Notes: generated by a model not told the origin, from the letters alone. A stretch of DNA of 64,000 nucleotides from Maritimibacter harenae (GCF_009882975.1 NZ_WTUX01000011.1:561073-625072), one strand, 5' to 3'; counted from the first letter of the stretch, positions 8,835 to 17,785 are shown. Made by a program: numbers and translations.

Positions 8835-10679
8835 TCATTCTTCCTCGTACCACCACACGTCCGGCAGGAAGCCCTGCCAGTCGCCGTACATCGGCAGACG
8901 TTCCGGGTAGTGAAGTTCCTTGCGGTGGGCGATGCGCGAGACATCCGAATACCAGATCGGGATCACGTAACGGCCCGCGGTCAGGATCCGGTCGAGCGCC
9001 TTGGTGGCCGCGCGGCTGTCCTCGCGGCTGCGCGCCGACAGCATCTCGTCGATCATCGCGTCGATGGCGGGGCTTTCCACGCCCATCCAGTTGCGGCTGC
9101 CTTCCTGGTCGGCGGCCTCGGACCCCCAGTAGAGGCGCTGTTCGTTGCCCGGCGACAGCGAAACGGCACGCCAGAAGGACGTCATGTCGAAGTCGAAGCT
9201 GTTCGTGCGGTCCGTGTATTGCGCCGTGTCGACCGAGGTCACGGTCACGTCGATCCCGGCCTTGGCAAGCGCGCCCCGGTATATCTGAACGATCTTGCGA
9301 TCACGTGCCGGGTTGCGGGTCGCGGTGGAGCTGATCAGGATTTCGAAGGTCAAAGGCTCGCCCTCGGCATTCGTCATCACGCCTTCCTTGGGCGTCCAGC
9401 CGGCTTCGGCCAGCAGGTCGAGCGCACGTGCAAGCCCTTCGCGGTTGCGCTCGGACCCGTCGGTTTCGGGCAGGGCGTAGCCGTCGATCGTGCCGGGCAG
9501 CACCTCGTCCTCGAACGGGGCGAGGAGTTCGGCCACACGGCCCTCGGCCGGTTCACCCACGTCCATGCCCAACACGGAGTTGGAGAAATACGACTGGATG
9601 CGCGGCTCGCGCCCGCCGTTCAGGGTCTGGTTGATGAACTCGAAGTTGAAGAGCTCGATCATCGCCTGGCGCACGCGCCAGTCGTCGAACGGCGCGCGGC
9701 GCGTGTTCATCACCAGCCCCTCGATCCCCGTGGGCCGCTGGTGCGGAATCTCCGACATCACAACGTCACCGTCCTGGACGGCCGGGAAGTCGTACTGCGT
9801 GGCCCAGCGTTCCGGGTTGCTCTCACGGTAGGTGTCGGCTTCGCCCGCCTTGAAGGCTTCGAAGATCACGTCGCTGTCGGTGTAGAAATCGTACCGGATC
9901 AGGTCGAAATTCGCCTGGCCCTTCATGAACGGCAAGTCCTTGCCCCAGTAGTCGGGGTTGCGTTCGAGTTCCAGGTAGCGGCCCTGTTCGAAGTCGCCGA
10001 TCACGTAGGGGGCGCTGCCGATCGGTTTCACGGTGACACCGGAGCGCTCGAAATCCTCGCCCTCCCACTGGGCCTTCTTCAGGATGGGGCGCAGGCCCAT
10101 GATGAGGGCGAGTTCGCGGTTGTCGGTGTTGAAGGTGAACCGGACCGAGCGCGGGCCGGTCTGTTCCATGCTCTCCACCGCGTTCCACGTGCCGCGGTAG
10201 CGCGGGTGGCCGCGCGTGCCCAGCGTCTCGAAGGTCCACATCACGTCCTCGATCGTCACCGGCGAGCCGTCCGAGAAGCGCGCTTCCTCGCGCAGGGTGA
10301 ATTCGACCCATTCGCGGTTCGGCCCCGTCTCGACGGATTCGGCCAGAAGCCCGTAGAGCGTGAAGGGTTCGTCGTAGTTCCGGCCCAGGAGGGACTCGAA
10401 GATCATGAACCGCAACTGCCACGGCGCGGAGCCCTTGGTGATGACCGGGTGCAGCGAATCGTAACTCCCCGATTCGGCGAAGGTAATCTGCCCGCCCTTG
10501 GGCGCATCCGGGTTCGCCTGGGGCAGATGTTCGTAGTCGGGGGGCAGGGCCGGGTCGCCGTACATGGCGATGCCGTGCATCGGCTCGGCAAGACCTGGCG
10601 CACCCGCGACGCCGACGGCGAAGGCAAGGGCGAAACCCCGCATATGTTGGGTGAATCGGCGGATATCTGCGACTGTCAT
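8835..10679 (-). CDS. ABC transporter periplasmic peptide-binding protein (family 5, YejA-like)
   Basis: About 614 residues from the chosen ATG at 10679, which has GAGGAA upstream and gives an N-terminus with a basic stretch, a hydrophobic core and an Ala-rich cleavage region (APGLAEP): a Sec signal peptide. The body shows the SBP_bac_5 pattern of oligopeptide binders (FESLLGRNYDEP, FTLREEARFSDGSPVTIEDV, DWRVRQAMIELFNFEFIN, NPDYWGK). It would capture a peptide or similar ligand for an ABC importer, but no permease or ATPase gene is adjacent, so the partners must be elsewhere. An in-frame ATG 22 codons further upstream is less likely, because it adds a charged leader before the signal peptide. 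Confidence 0.88.
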   Translation of the reverse strand: MTVADIRRFTQHMRGFALAFAVGVAGAPGLAEPMHGIAMYGDPALPPDYEHLPQANPDAPKGGQITFAESGSYDSLHPVITKGSAPWQLRFMIFESLLGRNYDEPFTLYGLLAESVETGPNREWVEFTLREEARFSDGSPVTIEDVMWTFETLGTRGHPRYRGTWNAVESMEQTGPRSVRFTFNTDNRELALIMGLRPILKKAQWEGEDFERSGVTVKPIGSAPYVIGDFEQGRYLELERNPDYWGKDLPFMKGQANFDLIRYDFYTDSDVIFEAFKAGEADTYRESNPERWATQYDFPAVQDGDVVMSEIPHQRPTGIEGLVMNTRRAPFDDWRVRQAMIELFNFEFINQTLNGGREPRIQSYFSNSVLGMDVGEPAEGRVAELLAPFEDEVLPGTIDGYALPETDGSERNREGLARALDLLAEAGWTPKEGVMTNAEGEPLTFEILISSTATRNPARDRKIVQIYRGALAKAGIDVTVTSVDTAQYTDRTNSFDFDMTSFWRAVSLSPGNEQRLYWGSEAADQEGSRNWMGVESPAIDAMIDEMLSARSREDSRAATKALDRILTAGRYVIPIWYSDVSRIAHRKELHYPERLPMYGDWQGFLPDVWWYEEE

Positions 10680-10754
10680 GGAATTGGGTTCCTCTCTGCG
10701 CCTGCGCTTTTGGCCGAGACTAGAGGCCGACCCGTGACTTTTCAAACTTTTAGC

Positions 10755-10783
10755 TTGGACTCTGAAGTCGTGCGTTCTATATT
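10755..10783 (+). promoter_or_regulatory. Sigma-70-type promoter of the intergenic sRNA
   Basis: TTGGAC (10755-10760) and TATATT (10778-10783) are separated by exactly 17 bp. No protein gene follows on the plus strand before the terminator at 10866, so the promoter should drive a short RNA starting near 10790. Confidence 0.65.
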
Positions 10784-10789
10784 GAGGGC

Positions 10790-10866
10790 ACTGCTCGATA
10801 GGTTTCTTGCCTGTATGAAACCTGCCTCAATGACTGAACGCCGGCCTCTGTGCCGGCGTTTTTTTT
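10790..10866 (+). ncRNA. Candidate trans-acting small RNA (about 77 nt)
   Basis: Runs from the predicted start seven bases after a good -10 box to the T-tract of an intrinsic terminator. It contains a 7-bp hairpin AGGTTTC / GAAACCT (10800-10806 with 10817-10823, loop TTGCCTGTAT) and a terminator hairpin. A short GAGG...CCTC pairing may close the first domain if transcription starts slightly earlier. The two flanking protein genes are both on the minus strand, so neither can account for a plus-strand terminator. I do not recognise a named RNA family. Independent evidence from promoter, structure and terminator makes an RNA gene likely, but its target is unknown. Confidence 0.6.
10837..10866 (+). 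terminator. Intrinsic terminator of the sRNA
   Basis: Stem AACGCCGGC / GCCGGCGTT with loop CTCTGT, followed by an uninterrupted run of eight T on the plus strand. On the minus strand the hairpin is not followed by a T-run, so it does not serve the argO gene. Confidence 0.9.
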
Positions 10867-10885
10867 GGCCACGCGGCGTGCACCG

Positions 10886-11494
10886 TCACAGGACGCCGGC
10901 CACCAGGCTCCAGGCGATCGCCAGCATCGTGAGGCCGATGACAAGGTCGAGCACTTGCCAGGCCCGCGCCGAACGCATGAGGGGCGCGAGAAGCCGCGCG
11001 CCGTAGCCCAGCCCGAAGAAGAACACGAAGCTCGCCGTGACCGCACCGGCCCCGAAGACGATGCGCGCCGACCAGTCCGCGTATTGCGTGGACACCGCGC
11101 CGATGAGGCCCAGCGTGTCGAGGTAGACATGCGGGTTGGCCCAGGTGAAGGCCGCGGCGATGGCCAGCGTGCGCATGAGCGAATGATCGCGGCCCGCGAT
11201 CTCCATCGCCTCGCCGCCGCGCCAGGCCGCGACCAGGCGGGTGATCCCGTAGACGGTGAGAAAGGCCGCGCCGCCCAGGCTCATGACGAGGGGCAGGGCG
11301 GGCAATGCCTCGACCAGGGCGCCGAAGCCCGCGACCCCGGCGGTGATCAGGACCGCGTCGGAGGCCGCGCAGAACAGGCACAACCAGAAGACGTGGCTTT
11401 GCAGAAGCCCCTGGCGCAGCACGAACGCGTTCTGCGCCCCGATGGCGAGGATCAGCGAAAAACCCGTGGCAAATCCCGTGAGGGCGGGCGTCAT
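10886..11494 (-). CDS. LysE/ArgO family amino-acid exporter
   Basis: 202 residues with six hydrophobic segments. The N-terminal signature GFSLILAIGAQNAFVLRQGL and the second motif FTWANPHVYLDTLGLIG are those of the ArgO/LysE branch, which exports arginine, lysine or their analogues. Its start overlaps the stop of the DUF502 gene by ATGA (4 bp), so the two are translationally coupled. The substrate cannot be told from sequence alone; the close match to ArgO motifs favours basic amino acids. Confidence 0.88.
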   Translation of the reverse strand: MTPALTGFATGFSLILAIGAQNAFVLRQGLLQSHVFWLCLFCAASDAVLITAGVAGFGALVEALPALPLVMSLGGAAFLTVYGITRLVAAWRGGEAMEIAGRDHSLMRTLAIAAAFTWANPHVYLDTLGLIGAVSTQYADWSARIVFGAGAVTASFVFFFGLGYGARLLAPLMRSARAWQVLDLVIGLTMLAIAWSLVAGVL

Positions 11495-12255
11495 GCCTGC
11501 CCGGGTTTGGGTAGGGGCGTGCCGCCCTCGTCGCTCGCCGTGTCCTTCTTGTTCGGATAGACGAGCCCGGCCGAGATCACGAGCTTCGCGGCGTCCTCGA
11601 CGCTCATGTCGAGCAGGATGACCGAGTGGCGCGGCACGAAGAGCAGGAAGCCCGAGGTCGGGTTCGGCGTGGTCGGCAGGAAGACCGAGATCAGGTCTTC
11701 ATCGACCGGGATCTTCTTGTCGATCTCGCCCTTGGCGGTGGTCGAGATGAAGGCGATCGCCCAGATGCCCTTGCGCGGATACTCGACGAGGCAGGCCTTG
11801 TCGAACTTGGTGTCCGATTGCGCGAAGACGGTTTCTGCGATCTGCTTCAGACCATTGTAGAGCGAGCGCAGGACCGGGATGCGGTCCACGATCTGTTCGC
11901 CCCAGGTGATGAACTGACGGCCGATGAGGCCCTTGGCGATCCAACCCACGAGCACCGTGAACATCAGGAAGATGATCACGCCCAGCCCGCGCACGTTCAC
12001 CGTCACGTTTTCGCCGAAGACGGCGATGAACCACTCCTTGTCGCCGAAGTAGCGCTGGATCAGCATGTCCGGGTGGTAGCTCTTCGGCACGAAGGGCAGG
12101 ACCCAGCTGTCGATCCAGCCGACGAAGGACCAGATCAGCCAAAGGGTGATCGCGATCGGGGCGACCACGATCAAGCCGGTGAGGAAATTGTTGCGAAGCC
12201 CCGCGAAGGGCCGCCAGCGGCGGCGGGAATCGCCGGGGAAATTGTCTTTCGTCAT
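11491..12255 (-). CDS. DUF502 inner-membrane protein
   Basis: 254 residues from the ATG at 12255. Two transmembrane helices (NFLTGLIVVAPIAITLWLIW and GLGVIIFLMFTVLVGWI) enclose a periplasmic loop with DMLIQRYFG; a conserved cytoplasmic domain follows, with IPVLRSLYNGLKQIAETV and FLPTTPNPTSGFLLFVP. This is the classic DUF502 layout; the function is not established. An upstream extension of 21 codons is possible in the open frame but is rich in Arg and unlike the family. It is followed, with 4 bp overlap, by the ArgO-type gene. Confidence 0.9.
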   Translation of the reverse strand: MTKDNFPGDSRRRWRPFAGLRNNFLTGLIVVAPIAITLWLIWSFVGWIDSWVLPFVPKSYHPDMLIQRYFGDKEWFIAVFGENVTVNVRGLGVIIFLMFTVLVGWIAKGLIGRQFITWGEQIVDRIPVLRSLYNGLKQIAETVFAQSDTKFDKACLVEYPRKGIWAIAFISTTAKGEIDKKIPVDEDLISVFLPTTPNPTSGFLLFVPRHSVILLDMSVEDAAKLVISAGLVYPNKKDTASDEGGTPLPKPGQA

Positions 12256-12355
12256 TCGATGCCGGGCCCTGATGTTCTTGACATATCTATGCGCCGCAGC
12301 GCGGCGCGGCAATGCCAAGTGACCCGGGGTGCTTCACATTTCTGCGCCGTGCCCG

Positions 12356-13270
12356 TCACGCGGGCAAAGTGGTGAGCGCCTTGGCGATCTCAGCGCCCAG
12401 GCGCGCGTTGTTGAGGACCAGCGCGATGTTGGACTCGAGCGAGCGGCCCTCGGTCGCGGTGAAGATGTGGTCGAGCAGGAAGGGCGTCACGTCCTTGCCG
12501 CGCACACCGGCCGCCTCCGCGGCTTCCAGGGCTGCCCGGATGATCGGGTCGACCACGTCGCGGGGGATTTCGGCGGCCTCGGGGATCGGGTTGGCGACAA
12601 GCTGCCCGCCCGACAGACCCATCGCCCGGCGGGTGCGCGCCGCACGCGCGATCTGCTCCGCGGTGTCCATGCTGAGGGGGGCGGCAAGACCGGATTCCCG
12701 CGACCAGAAGGCCGGAAACTCGTCCTGGCCCACCGCGATCACCGGGACGCCTTGCGTTTCAAGCACCTCGAGCGTCTTGGGCAGGTCGAGGATCGCCTTG
12801 GCGCCCGCCGCCACGACCGTAACCGGCGTGGTGGCCAGTTCCGCGAGGTCGGCCGAGATGTCGAAGCTCGTCTCGGCCCCCCGGTGGACGCCGCCGATTC
12901 CGCCGGTGGCGAAGACCTCGATCCCGGCAAGGTGCGCGGCGATCATGGTGGCCGCGACCGTGGTGGCCCCGGTCCCGCCAGTTGCGATGCAGGCGGACAG
13001 GTCGGCGCGCGACAGCTTTGCCACGTCGCGCGCCCGGGCGAGCCTGTCGAGTTCCTCGTCGCTCAGCCCGACGTGCAGGCGTCCCGCGATCACCGCGATG
13101 GTGGCCGGCACCGCGCCCGCCGCGCGGATCTCGGCCTCGACGCGGCGCGCGGTCTCGACGTTCTGGGGGAAGGGCATCCCGTGGGTGATGATGGTGCTCT
13201 CGAGCGCCACGAGCGGCGCGCCGCTTTCGCGGGCGCGGGCGACCTCGTCGGAATAGGTGATGTCGATCAT
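12356..13270 (-). CDS. psuG: Pseudouridine-5'-phosphate glycosidase
   Basis: 304 residues. The active-site residues of PsuG are recognisable: E24 in VALESTIITHGMPFP, K85 in the DVAKLSRADL stretch and K158 in VVAAGAKAILDLP, with GGIGGVHR between. It cleaves pseudouridine 5'-phosphate into uracil and ribose 5-phosphate (reversibly). Its start overlaps the 3' end of the PfkB kinase gene by 4 bp. The kinase supplies the phosphorylated substrate, so the pair forms a complete pseudouridine salvage pathway. Confidence 0.96.
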   Translation of the reverse strand: MIDITYSDEVARARESGAPLVALESTIITHGMPFPQNVETARRVEAEIRAAGAVPATIAVIAGRLHVGLSDEELDRLARARDVAKLSRADLSACIATGGTGATTVAATMIAAHLAGIEVFATGGIGGVHRGAETSFDISADLAELATTPVTVVAAGAKAILDLPKTLEVLETQGVPVIAVGQDEFPAFWSRESGLAAPLSMDTAEQIARAARTRRAMGLSGGQLVANPIPEAAEIPRDVVDPIIRAALEAAEAAGVRGKDVTPFLLDHIFTATEGRSLESNIALVLNNARLGAEIAKALTTLPA

Positions 13271-14160
13271 GTCGCGTCTTCTCCGGATACGTAGCGCGCG
13301 GCGGCTGCCAGGGCGGCCCGGAGCGCGGGGGCCCCGGTCTCGCCGCGCAGTTCGGCGGCGATATGGGCCGCCATGAAGGTGTCGCCCGCGCCGGTGACGC
13401 GCTTTTGCGGCACGCGGGGCGGGGTTTCGCTCATCGTGCCCGCCTGGTCGCCAAGGGCCGCGGGGCGCGACCCGTCGGTGACGAGCGCGCGCGTCGCCCC
13501 GGCTTCCACAAGCGCCTGCGCGGCGCCGTGGGCGGTGTCGAAACGGCGGTCCAGGATCAGCCCGGCCTCTTCGAGGTTGACGTAGAGCGTGGCGCCGGGG
13601 TGGTCGAGCAGGGGAGCAAGCCGCGTGGCCTTGCCCGGGCTCGCAGGCGCGATGCGCAGGTCGGCGTCACGAAACGCGGGGTGACGGGCGAGGTCCGTCA
13701 GAAGCGCCGCCGTCAGGTTCCCGTCGAGCGCCACGGCGCCCCGGTAGGGCGCGTCCTCCGAGCCCAGCCGACCGTCGAAGAGCGGCGCGAGGATGCGGTC
13801 CCCGGCCTCTTCCAGCGAATGCGCATCGCAGAGCGCGGCGACAAGCCCGCCCCGGTCCTCGATCGCGAGATAGCTGTCGGTGGGCAGGCGCGCGTCGCGG
13901 AGCAGATACTCGGTGAAGAGCCCCATGTCGTCGCAGGCCACGATCAGCTCTTCGCCCTCGGGGTCGGTCCCGACGGCGGACAGAAGCGCGGGGGCCAGCC
14001 CGAAGCGCTTCAGCGTCATCGCGATGTTCAGCGCCACGCCGCCGGGCAGGCGCACGATGCGCCCCGGCATGTCGTTGCCCGGCCGCATCGCGGCCCCGGT
14101 GCGACCGACCACGTCCCACAGGACGCTGCCGATGCAGAGAATATCAGGGGAGTCGCTCAT
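13267..14160 (-). CDS. PfkB-family carbohydrate kinase, probable pseudouridine kinase
   Basis: 297 residues. The N-terminal ILCIGSVLWDVVG and GGVALNIAMTLKRFG and the C-terminal signature VTGAGDTFMAAHIA (with the catalytic Asp) define a ribokinase/PfkB enzyme. Placement directly upstream of psuG with an ATGA overlap argues for pseudouridine as substrate (psuK role), giving pseudouridine 5'-phosphate; that specificity is inferred from context, not from residues. The next gene upstream, a cupin, is about 50 bp away on the same strand. Confidence 0.85.
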   Translation of the reverse strand: MSDSPDILCIGSVLWDVVGRTGAAMRPGNDMPGRIVRLPGGVALNIAMTLKRFGLAPALLSAVGTDPEGEELIVACDDMGLFTEYLLRDARLPTDSYLAIEDRGGLVAALCDAHSLEEAGDRILAPLFDGRLGSEDAPYRGAVALDGNLTAALLTDLARHPAFRDADLRIAPASPGKATRLAPLLDHPGATLYVNLEEAGLILDRRFDTAHGAAQALVEAGATRALVTDGSRPAALGDQAGTMSETPPRVPQKRVTGAGDTFMAAHIAAELRGETGAPALRAALAAAARYVSGEDAT

Positions 14161-14211
14161 GAACGGCTTTTGGCAACCCGGCGGGAAAACCGCAAGCGGG
14201 CAGGGCGCGTG

Positions 14212-14547
14212 TCAGGACTTGATGGGATAGCGGTCCGGCTCCTCGAACACGTCGATCACAACCGCGCCCGCCTTGATCCGCGCGCTGTGCGGCACGCCCG
14301 AGGGCAGGTCCCAGCTGTCGCCGGGGCTGTAGGTGCGGGTGTCGCCCCCGATGGTCATCTCGAGCTCGCCCGACACCAGCGTGCCCCATTGCGCCTTGTG
14401 GCTGTGTTCGGGCAGGTCGAAATCCTGGTGAAAGGTGAAGAACACGACCAAACCGGCGTCGGAGCGGATCGCGCGCGCCTCGACCACGTCTTCGGGAAAG
14501 GGTATGTCGAGCGCGGGAAACGCGCGGATGAAGTGCGGGTAATCCAT
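14212..14547 (-). CDS. Small single-domain cupin protein
   Basis: 111 residues from the ATG at 14547, which follows GGAGG at a 6-nt spacing. The sequence shows the two cupin motifs in short form: LPEHSHKAQWGTLVSGELEMTIGG and SPGDSWDLPSGVPHSARI, with the histidines that would bind a metal. The function is unknown; such proteins bind or isomerise sugars or small acids, or act as sensors. It may head the operon with the pseudouridine genes. A seven-codon longer start is possible but lacks the ribosome binding site. Confidence 0.85.
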   Translation of the reverse strand: MDYPHFIRAFPALDIPFPEDVVEARAIRSDAGLVVFFTFHQDFDLPEHSHKAQWGTLVSGELEMTIGGDTRTYSPGDSWDLPSGVPHSARIKAGAVVIDVFEEPDRYPIKS

Positions 14548-14651
14548 CTGAGTCCTCCGGGAATGCACCGTCGGCGGGCCCTTGGGCCGGGCCGCCCGAC
14601 CCGATCATACCCGACACTCGGCGAAAACAAGCGCAAATGCGTCGAAAACCC

Positions 14652-14680
14652 TTGCGTTCGCGCCCGAAGAGCCGTAATGG
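14652..14680 (+). promoter_or_regulatory. Probable rpsB promoter
   Basis: TTGCGT and TAATGG with a 17-bp spacer, about 130 bp before the rpsB start, in the divergent gap between the cupin gene and rpsB. The long leader left between promoter and gene could carry the known autoregulation of rpsB, but I see no conserved motif to prove this. Confidence 0.5.
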
Positions 14681-14812
14681 CCCGACTACTTCACAGGCGG
14701 GGTTTGGGCCTTGCGGGGAGAAATCCCGTCAGGTCCGCCGGTTGGGAACGTCATGCACGCATGGCGAACCCTCAAGACCCCGCTCAGGCGCAAACCGGAA
14801 AGGACCAAGGAC

Positions 14813-15586
14813 ATGGCGCTCCCTGAATTTTCTCTGCGTCAGCTGCTCGAAGCTGGCGTTCACTTCGGCCACCAGACTCAGCGTTGGAACCCCCGCATGG
14901 GCGAGTTCATCTACGGTGAGCGTAACGGCATCCACATCTTCGACCTGACGCAGACCGTCCCGATGCTGGACGCCGCGCTCAACGTGATCCGCGAAACCGT
15001 GGCGAAGAACGGCCGCATCCTCTTCGTCGGTACCAAGCGTCAGGCCTCCGCGCCGATCGCCGAAGCCGCCGAGAAGTCGGCCCAGTATTACATGAACCAC
15101 CGCTGGCTGGGTGGCACGCTGACCAACTGGCAGACCGTGTCGCAGTCGATCAACCGCCTGAAAGAGTACGACGAGCGTCTCGCCGGCGGTGCCGAGGGTC
15201 TCACCAAGCGTGAGCGCCTGGGCATGGAACGCGACCAGGCCAAGCTGCAGGCGTCGCTCGGCGGCATCCGCGAAATGGGCGGCCGTCCCGACCTTCTCTT
15301 CGTCATCGACGTGAAGAAGGAAGACCTGGCCGTCAAGGAAGCCAACAAGCTGGGCATCCCGGTCGTGGCCGTGGTCGACTCCAACTGCTCGCCGGAAGGC
15401 ATCGACTACATCATCCCGGGCAACGACGACGCCGCCCGCGCCATCGCGCTTTACTGCGACCTGGCCGCGCGCGCCGCGCTCGACGGCATGGCCGGTCAGC
15501 TGGAACAGGCCGGCATCGACGTTGGCGCGCTTGAAGAAGCGCCCACCGAAGAGGCCGTGGCAGAGAACGCATCGGCCGAAAGCTGA
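14813..15586 (+). CDS. rpsB: 30S ribosomal protein S2
   Basis: 257 residues, a normal length for alphaproteobacterial S2. It has the hallmark N-terminus [22 protein letters not shown] and the later blocks [23 protein letters not shown] and [22 protein letters not shown]2 joins late to the small subunit and helps hold S1. The ATG at 14813 follows AAGGA; the longer open frame adds 34 residues not seen in S2. tsf follows on the same strand, the usual arrangement. Confidence 0.98.
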   Translation: MALPEFSLRQLLEAGVHFGHQTQRWNPRMGEFIYGERNGIHIFDLTQTVPMLDAALNVIRETVAKNGRILFVGTKRQASAPIAEAAEKSAQYYMNHRWLGGTLTNWQTVSQSINRLKEYDERLAGGAEGLTKRERLGMERDQAKLQASLGGIREMGGRPDLLFVIDVKKEDLAVKEANKLGIPVVAVVDSNCSPEGIDYIIPGNDDAARAIALYCDLAARAALDGMAGQLEQAGIDVGALEEAPTEEAVAENASAES

Positions 15587-15610
15587 GCCCTGTCACAATC
15601 CTGATACCGG

Positions 15611-15649
15611 GGGCGGGCAGACCGCCCTCGGACCCGTTTCGTCGGGTCC
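15611..15649 (+). other. Tandem hairpins in the rpsB-tsf gap
   Basis: GGGCGG / CCGCCC (15611-15616 with 15622-15627) followed at once by GGACCCG / CGGGTCC (15630-15636 with 15643-15649). No T-run follows, so these are not plain terminators. They lie 25 bp before tsf and could tune the relative expression of the two genes or protect processed ends. Confidence 0.45.
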
Positions 15650-15674
15650 CCGAATTCTACGAAGGAGAGCCAAG

Positions 15675-16550
15675 ATGGCGATCACAGCCGCACAAGTGAA
15701 AGAACTCCGCGAAATGACCGGCGCGGGCATGATGGATGCCAAGAAAGCGCTGACCGAGAACGACGGCGACATGGATGCCGCGGTCGACTGGCTGCGCACC
15801 AAGGGTCTCGCCAAGGCCGCCAAGAAATCCGGCCGCACCGCCGCCGAAGGCCTCGTGGCCGTCGCCGTCGAGGGCAACACCGGGATCGCGGTCGAGGTGA
15901 ACTCGGAAACCGACTTCGTCGCCAAGAACGCCGAATTCCAGGGCATGGTCGCCAAGATCGCGAATGCCGCCCTGAAGCTCGACGACGTGGAAGCGCTCAA
16001 GAACGCCGACGTGGACGGCAAGGCCGTGGCCGACATGATCACCGACGCGGTCGCCAAGATCGGCGAGAACATGGGCGTGCGCCGCATGGAGAAGCTGACC
16101 GGCGAAACCATCGTGTCCTACGTTCACAACGCCGCCACCGACGGCATGGGCAAGATCGGCGTTCTCGTCGCCATGAACGGCGGTGACGAAGCCTTCGGCA
16201 AGCAGGTCGCCATGCACGTGGCCGCCGCCAACCCGGCCGCGCTGAACGAAGCCGAGCTGGACGCCTCCGTGGTCGAGAAAGAGCGCCAGATCCAGATCGA
16301 CATCGCCCGTGAATCCGGCAAGCCGGAGCAGGTGATCGAGAAGATGATCGAAGGCCGCATGAAGAAGTTCCTGAGCGAAGTGACGCTCCTGGGCCAGAAC
16401 TTCGTCGTGAACCCCGACCTGACCGTCGAGGAAGCCGCCAAGGAAGCCGGCGCCGAGATCACCGGCTTCATCCGCATGGAAGTCGGCGAAGGCATCGAGA
16501 AAGAAGAAGAGGATTTCGCTGCCGAAGTGGCCAAGGCCGCGGGCGCGTAA
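15675..16550 (+). CDS. tsf: Translation elongation factor Ts
   Basis: 291 residues. It contains the EF-Tu binding signature [19 protein letters not shown] at the N-terminus and the [10 protein letters not shown] core motif. EF-Ts exchanges GDP for GTP on EF-Tu. The ATG at 15675 has a strong GAAGGAGAG upstream; the longer frame would run back into rpsB. An intrinsic terminator follows the stop codon. Confidence 0.98.
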   Translation: MAITAAQVKELREMTGAGMMDAKKALTENDGDMDAAVDWLRTKGLAKAAKKSGRTAAEGLVAVAVEGNTGIAVEVNSETDFVAKNAEFQGMVAKIANAALKLDDVEALKNADVDGKAVADMITDAVAKIGENMGVRRMEKLTGETIVSYVHNAATDGMGKIGVLVAMNGGDEAFGKQVAMHVAAANPAALNEAELDASVVEKERQIQIDIARESGKPEQVIEKMIEGRMKKFLSEVTLLGQNFVVNPDLTVEEAAKEAGAEITGFIRMEVGEGIEKEEEDFAAEVAKAAGA

Positions 16551-16591
16551 TCTTTCGGATAGGCCGGGCAGGGGTCCGGCCCATACCAGTC

Positions 16592-16626
16592 AAACCCGGT
16601 GCTTCGGCGCCGGGTTTTTCTTTTTT
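16592..16626 (+). terminator. Intrinsic terminator of rpsB-tsf
   Basis: Stem AAACCCGGTGC / GCGCCGGGTTT (one G-T pair) with a TTCG tetraloop, then TTTTTC and six more T. Textbook Rho-independent terminator for the ribosomal operon. Confidence 0.93.
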
Positions 16627-16656
16627 ATCAGCAACTTGTTTGGCTTTTTTTAAGGT

Positions 16657-16740
16657 GGGACAGGGTGGCCCTGTAATCGCAGGGACCCTATCCCGTGTTC
16701 CAACGGCAATAATGCCACCACTCACGGAACGGAGACACAC
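16657..16740. other. Structured non-coding segment downstream of the LuxR gene
   Basis: A long imperfect hairpin (16657-16694: GGGACAGGGT with ACCCTATCCC, one mismatch, enclosing CCCTG / CAGGG with loop TAATCG) is followed by a nested one (GTTCC / GGAAC around GGCA-ATAA-TGCC). No open frame and no T-tract is associated with it. It would lie in the 3' untranslated part of the luxR transcript, or in an unrecognised plus-strand RNA. Confidence 0.4.
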
Positions 16741-16814
16741 TCTCGCATTTGAGGCCGGGACTCCAGTAAGGTTAACCGTACCTTATCCGAAGGTGTGGGT
16801 ATGACCGGACGTCC

Positions 16815-17660
16815 TCAGTGGGCGCCGGAAGACGTGTATTCGTTGGACCGAAGCCGGCGGCTCACGGCCGAACCTTCGTCGGCCTCGTCGTTGAGCTTCA
16901 TCGACCCGCTGTCGTTCGAACTGCGCACGTGGAACTGGTTGAGGAAGGTGATCTTCGCGATCGCCTGCGCGGTGGTGTCCACGCCCAGCTTTTCACGCGC
17001 AAGGCGCAGGTGCTTCTCGATCGTGGGCACGGAGACGCCCATGATCGTGGCGACGTCCTGGTTCGATTTGCCCTCGGCGACCCATTCCAGCACCTCGAGT
17101 TGCCGGCGCGACAGCTTCGGGCGGTTCGTTTCAATGGGAAGCGAAGCGATCTTGAGGTGCGTGAGATTGCACATCACCTCGATCTCCTTGCCCTTGTCCG
17201 CCCAGATCACGTCCAGGTCGCCCTGGGTGAGATCCGGCTGGCCGGTCAGCGCGAAGAGCGCGTGGGACCGGTCGGACGGCGTCGGAACGGCGACCGTGTA
17301 GCCGGCCGTCACGCCCATCTGGCGGTTGAAGGCGATCACCTCGAGCTCTTTTTGCGTCAACTCTTCCGGGTGCTGCCACAGCGCGCCCCAGGAGCAATAG
17401 CCGCTGTCGTTTTCACGGGCCCAGCGGGTGAGGGGGGCGTGCAGGAACATCCGCTCTTCGATGAACTGCGCGAAGTAGCCCGGATCGTGGTTCGTGAGGA
17501 ACACGGCATCCATCAGCTCGCCGACCGAATTCGGCGTGGCGAACCGTGTGTAGCCATAGATCAGCCGGTCGAACCCGAAGGTCGCCATGCGATTACAATG
17601 AAGCTGCCAGACCTGCTGAAGCGTGTTTGCCTTCACCAGCTGCTCGAGTACTTCAAGCAT
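16815..17660 (-). CDS. LuxR-family transcriptional regulator with autoinducer-binding-type domain
   Basis: 281 residues from the ATG at 17660 (AGAGGATC upstream). An N-terminal autoinducer-binding-like domain (about 1-170) precedes a clear LuxR helix-turn-helix (about 181-243: LSRRQLEVLEWVAEGKSNQDVATIMGVS region, then TIEKHLRLAREKLGV). There is a Ser/Asn-rich tail of some 38 residues. No luxI-type synthase lies nearby, so it is a solo. By eye alignment the pocket is not canonical: in TNHDPGYFAQF...FLHAPLTRW the usual Trp, Tyr and Asp-Pro of AHL receptors appear as Tyr62, Phe66 and Ala-Pro. It may bind another ligand. It lies downstream of phoB, but a 240-bp gap suggests a promoter of its own. 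Confidence 0.88.
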   Translation of the reverse strand: MLEVLEQLVKANTLQQVWQLHCNRMATFGFDRLIYGYTRFATPNSVGELMDAVFLTNHDPGYFAQFIEERMFLHAPLTRWARENDSGYCSWGALWQHPEELTQKELEVIAFNRQMGVTAGYTVAVPTPSDRSHALFALTGQPDLTQGDLDVIWADKGKEIEVMCNLTHLKIASLPIETNRPKLSRRQLEVLEWVAEGKSNQDVATIMGVSVPTIEKHLRLAREKLGVDTTAQAIAKITFLNQFHVRSSNDSGSMKLNDEADEGSAVSRRLRSNEYTSSGAH

Positions 17661-17785
17661 TTGATCCTCTTCCCGTCGCGAACGAGGCGGCACAGCGCCG
17701 CAACCCGATGCAAGATGACCGTGTCATCTGCCGTTTGAAAAAGCCACCTCTGGGCGCATCTTTTTACGAAGCGTGCACTACAAAA

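Noticed and set aside
13363-14826. 487-codon plus-strand frame over the kinase and cupin genes
   Set aside because: Opposite strand of clearly recognised PfkB and cupin genes; it also runs into rpsB without a ribosome binding site.
16795-17301. 168-codon plus-strand frame over the LuxR gene
   Set aside because: Antisense to a well-defined LuxR coding region; no matching domain.
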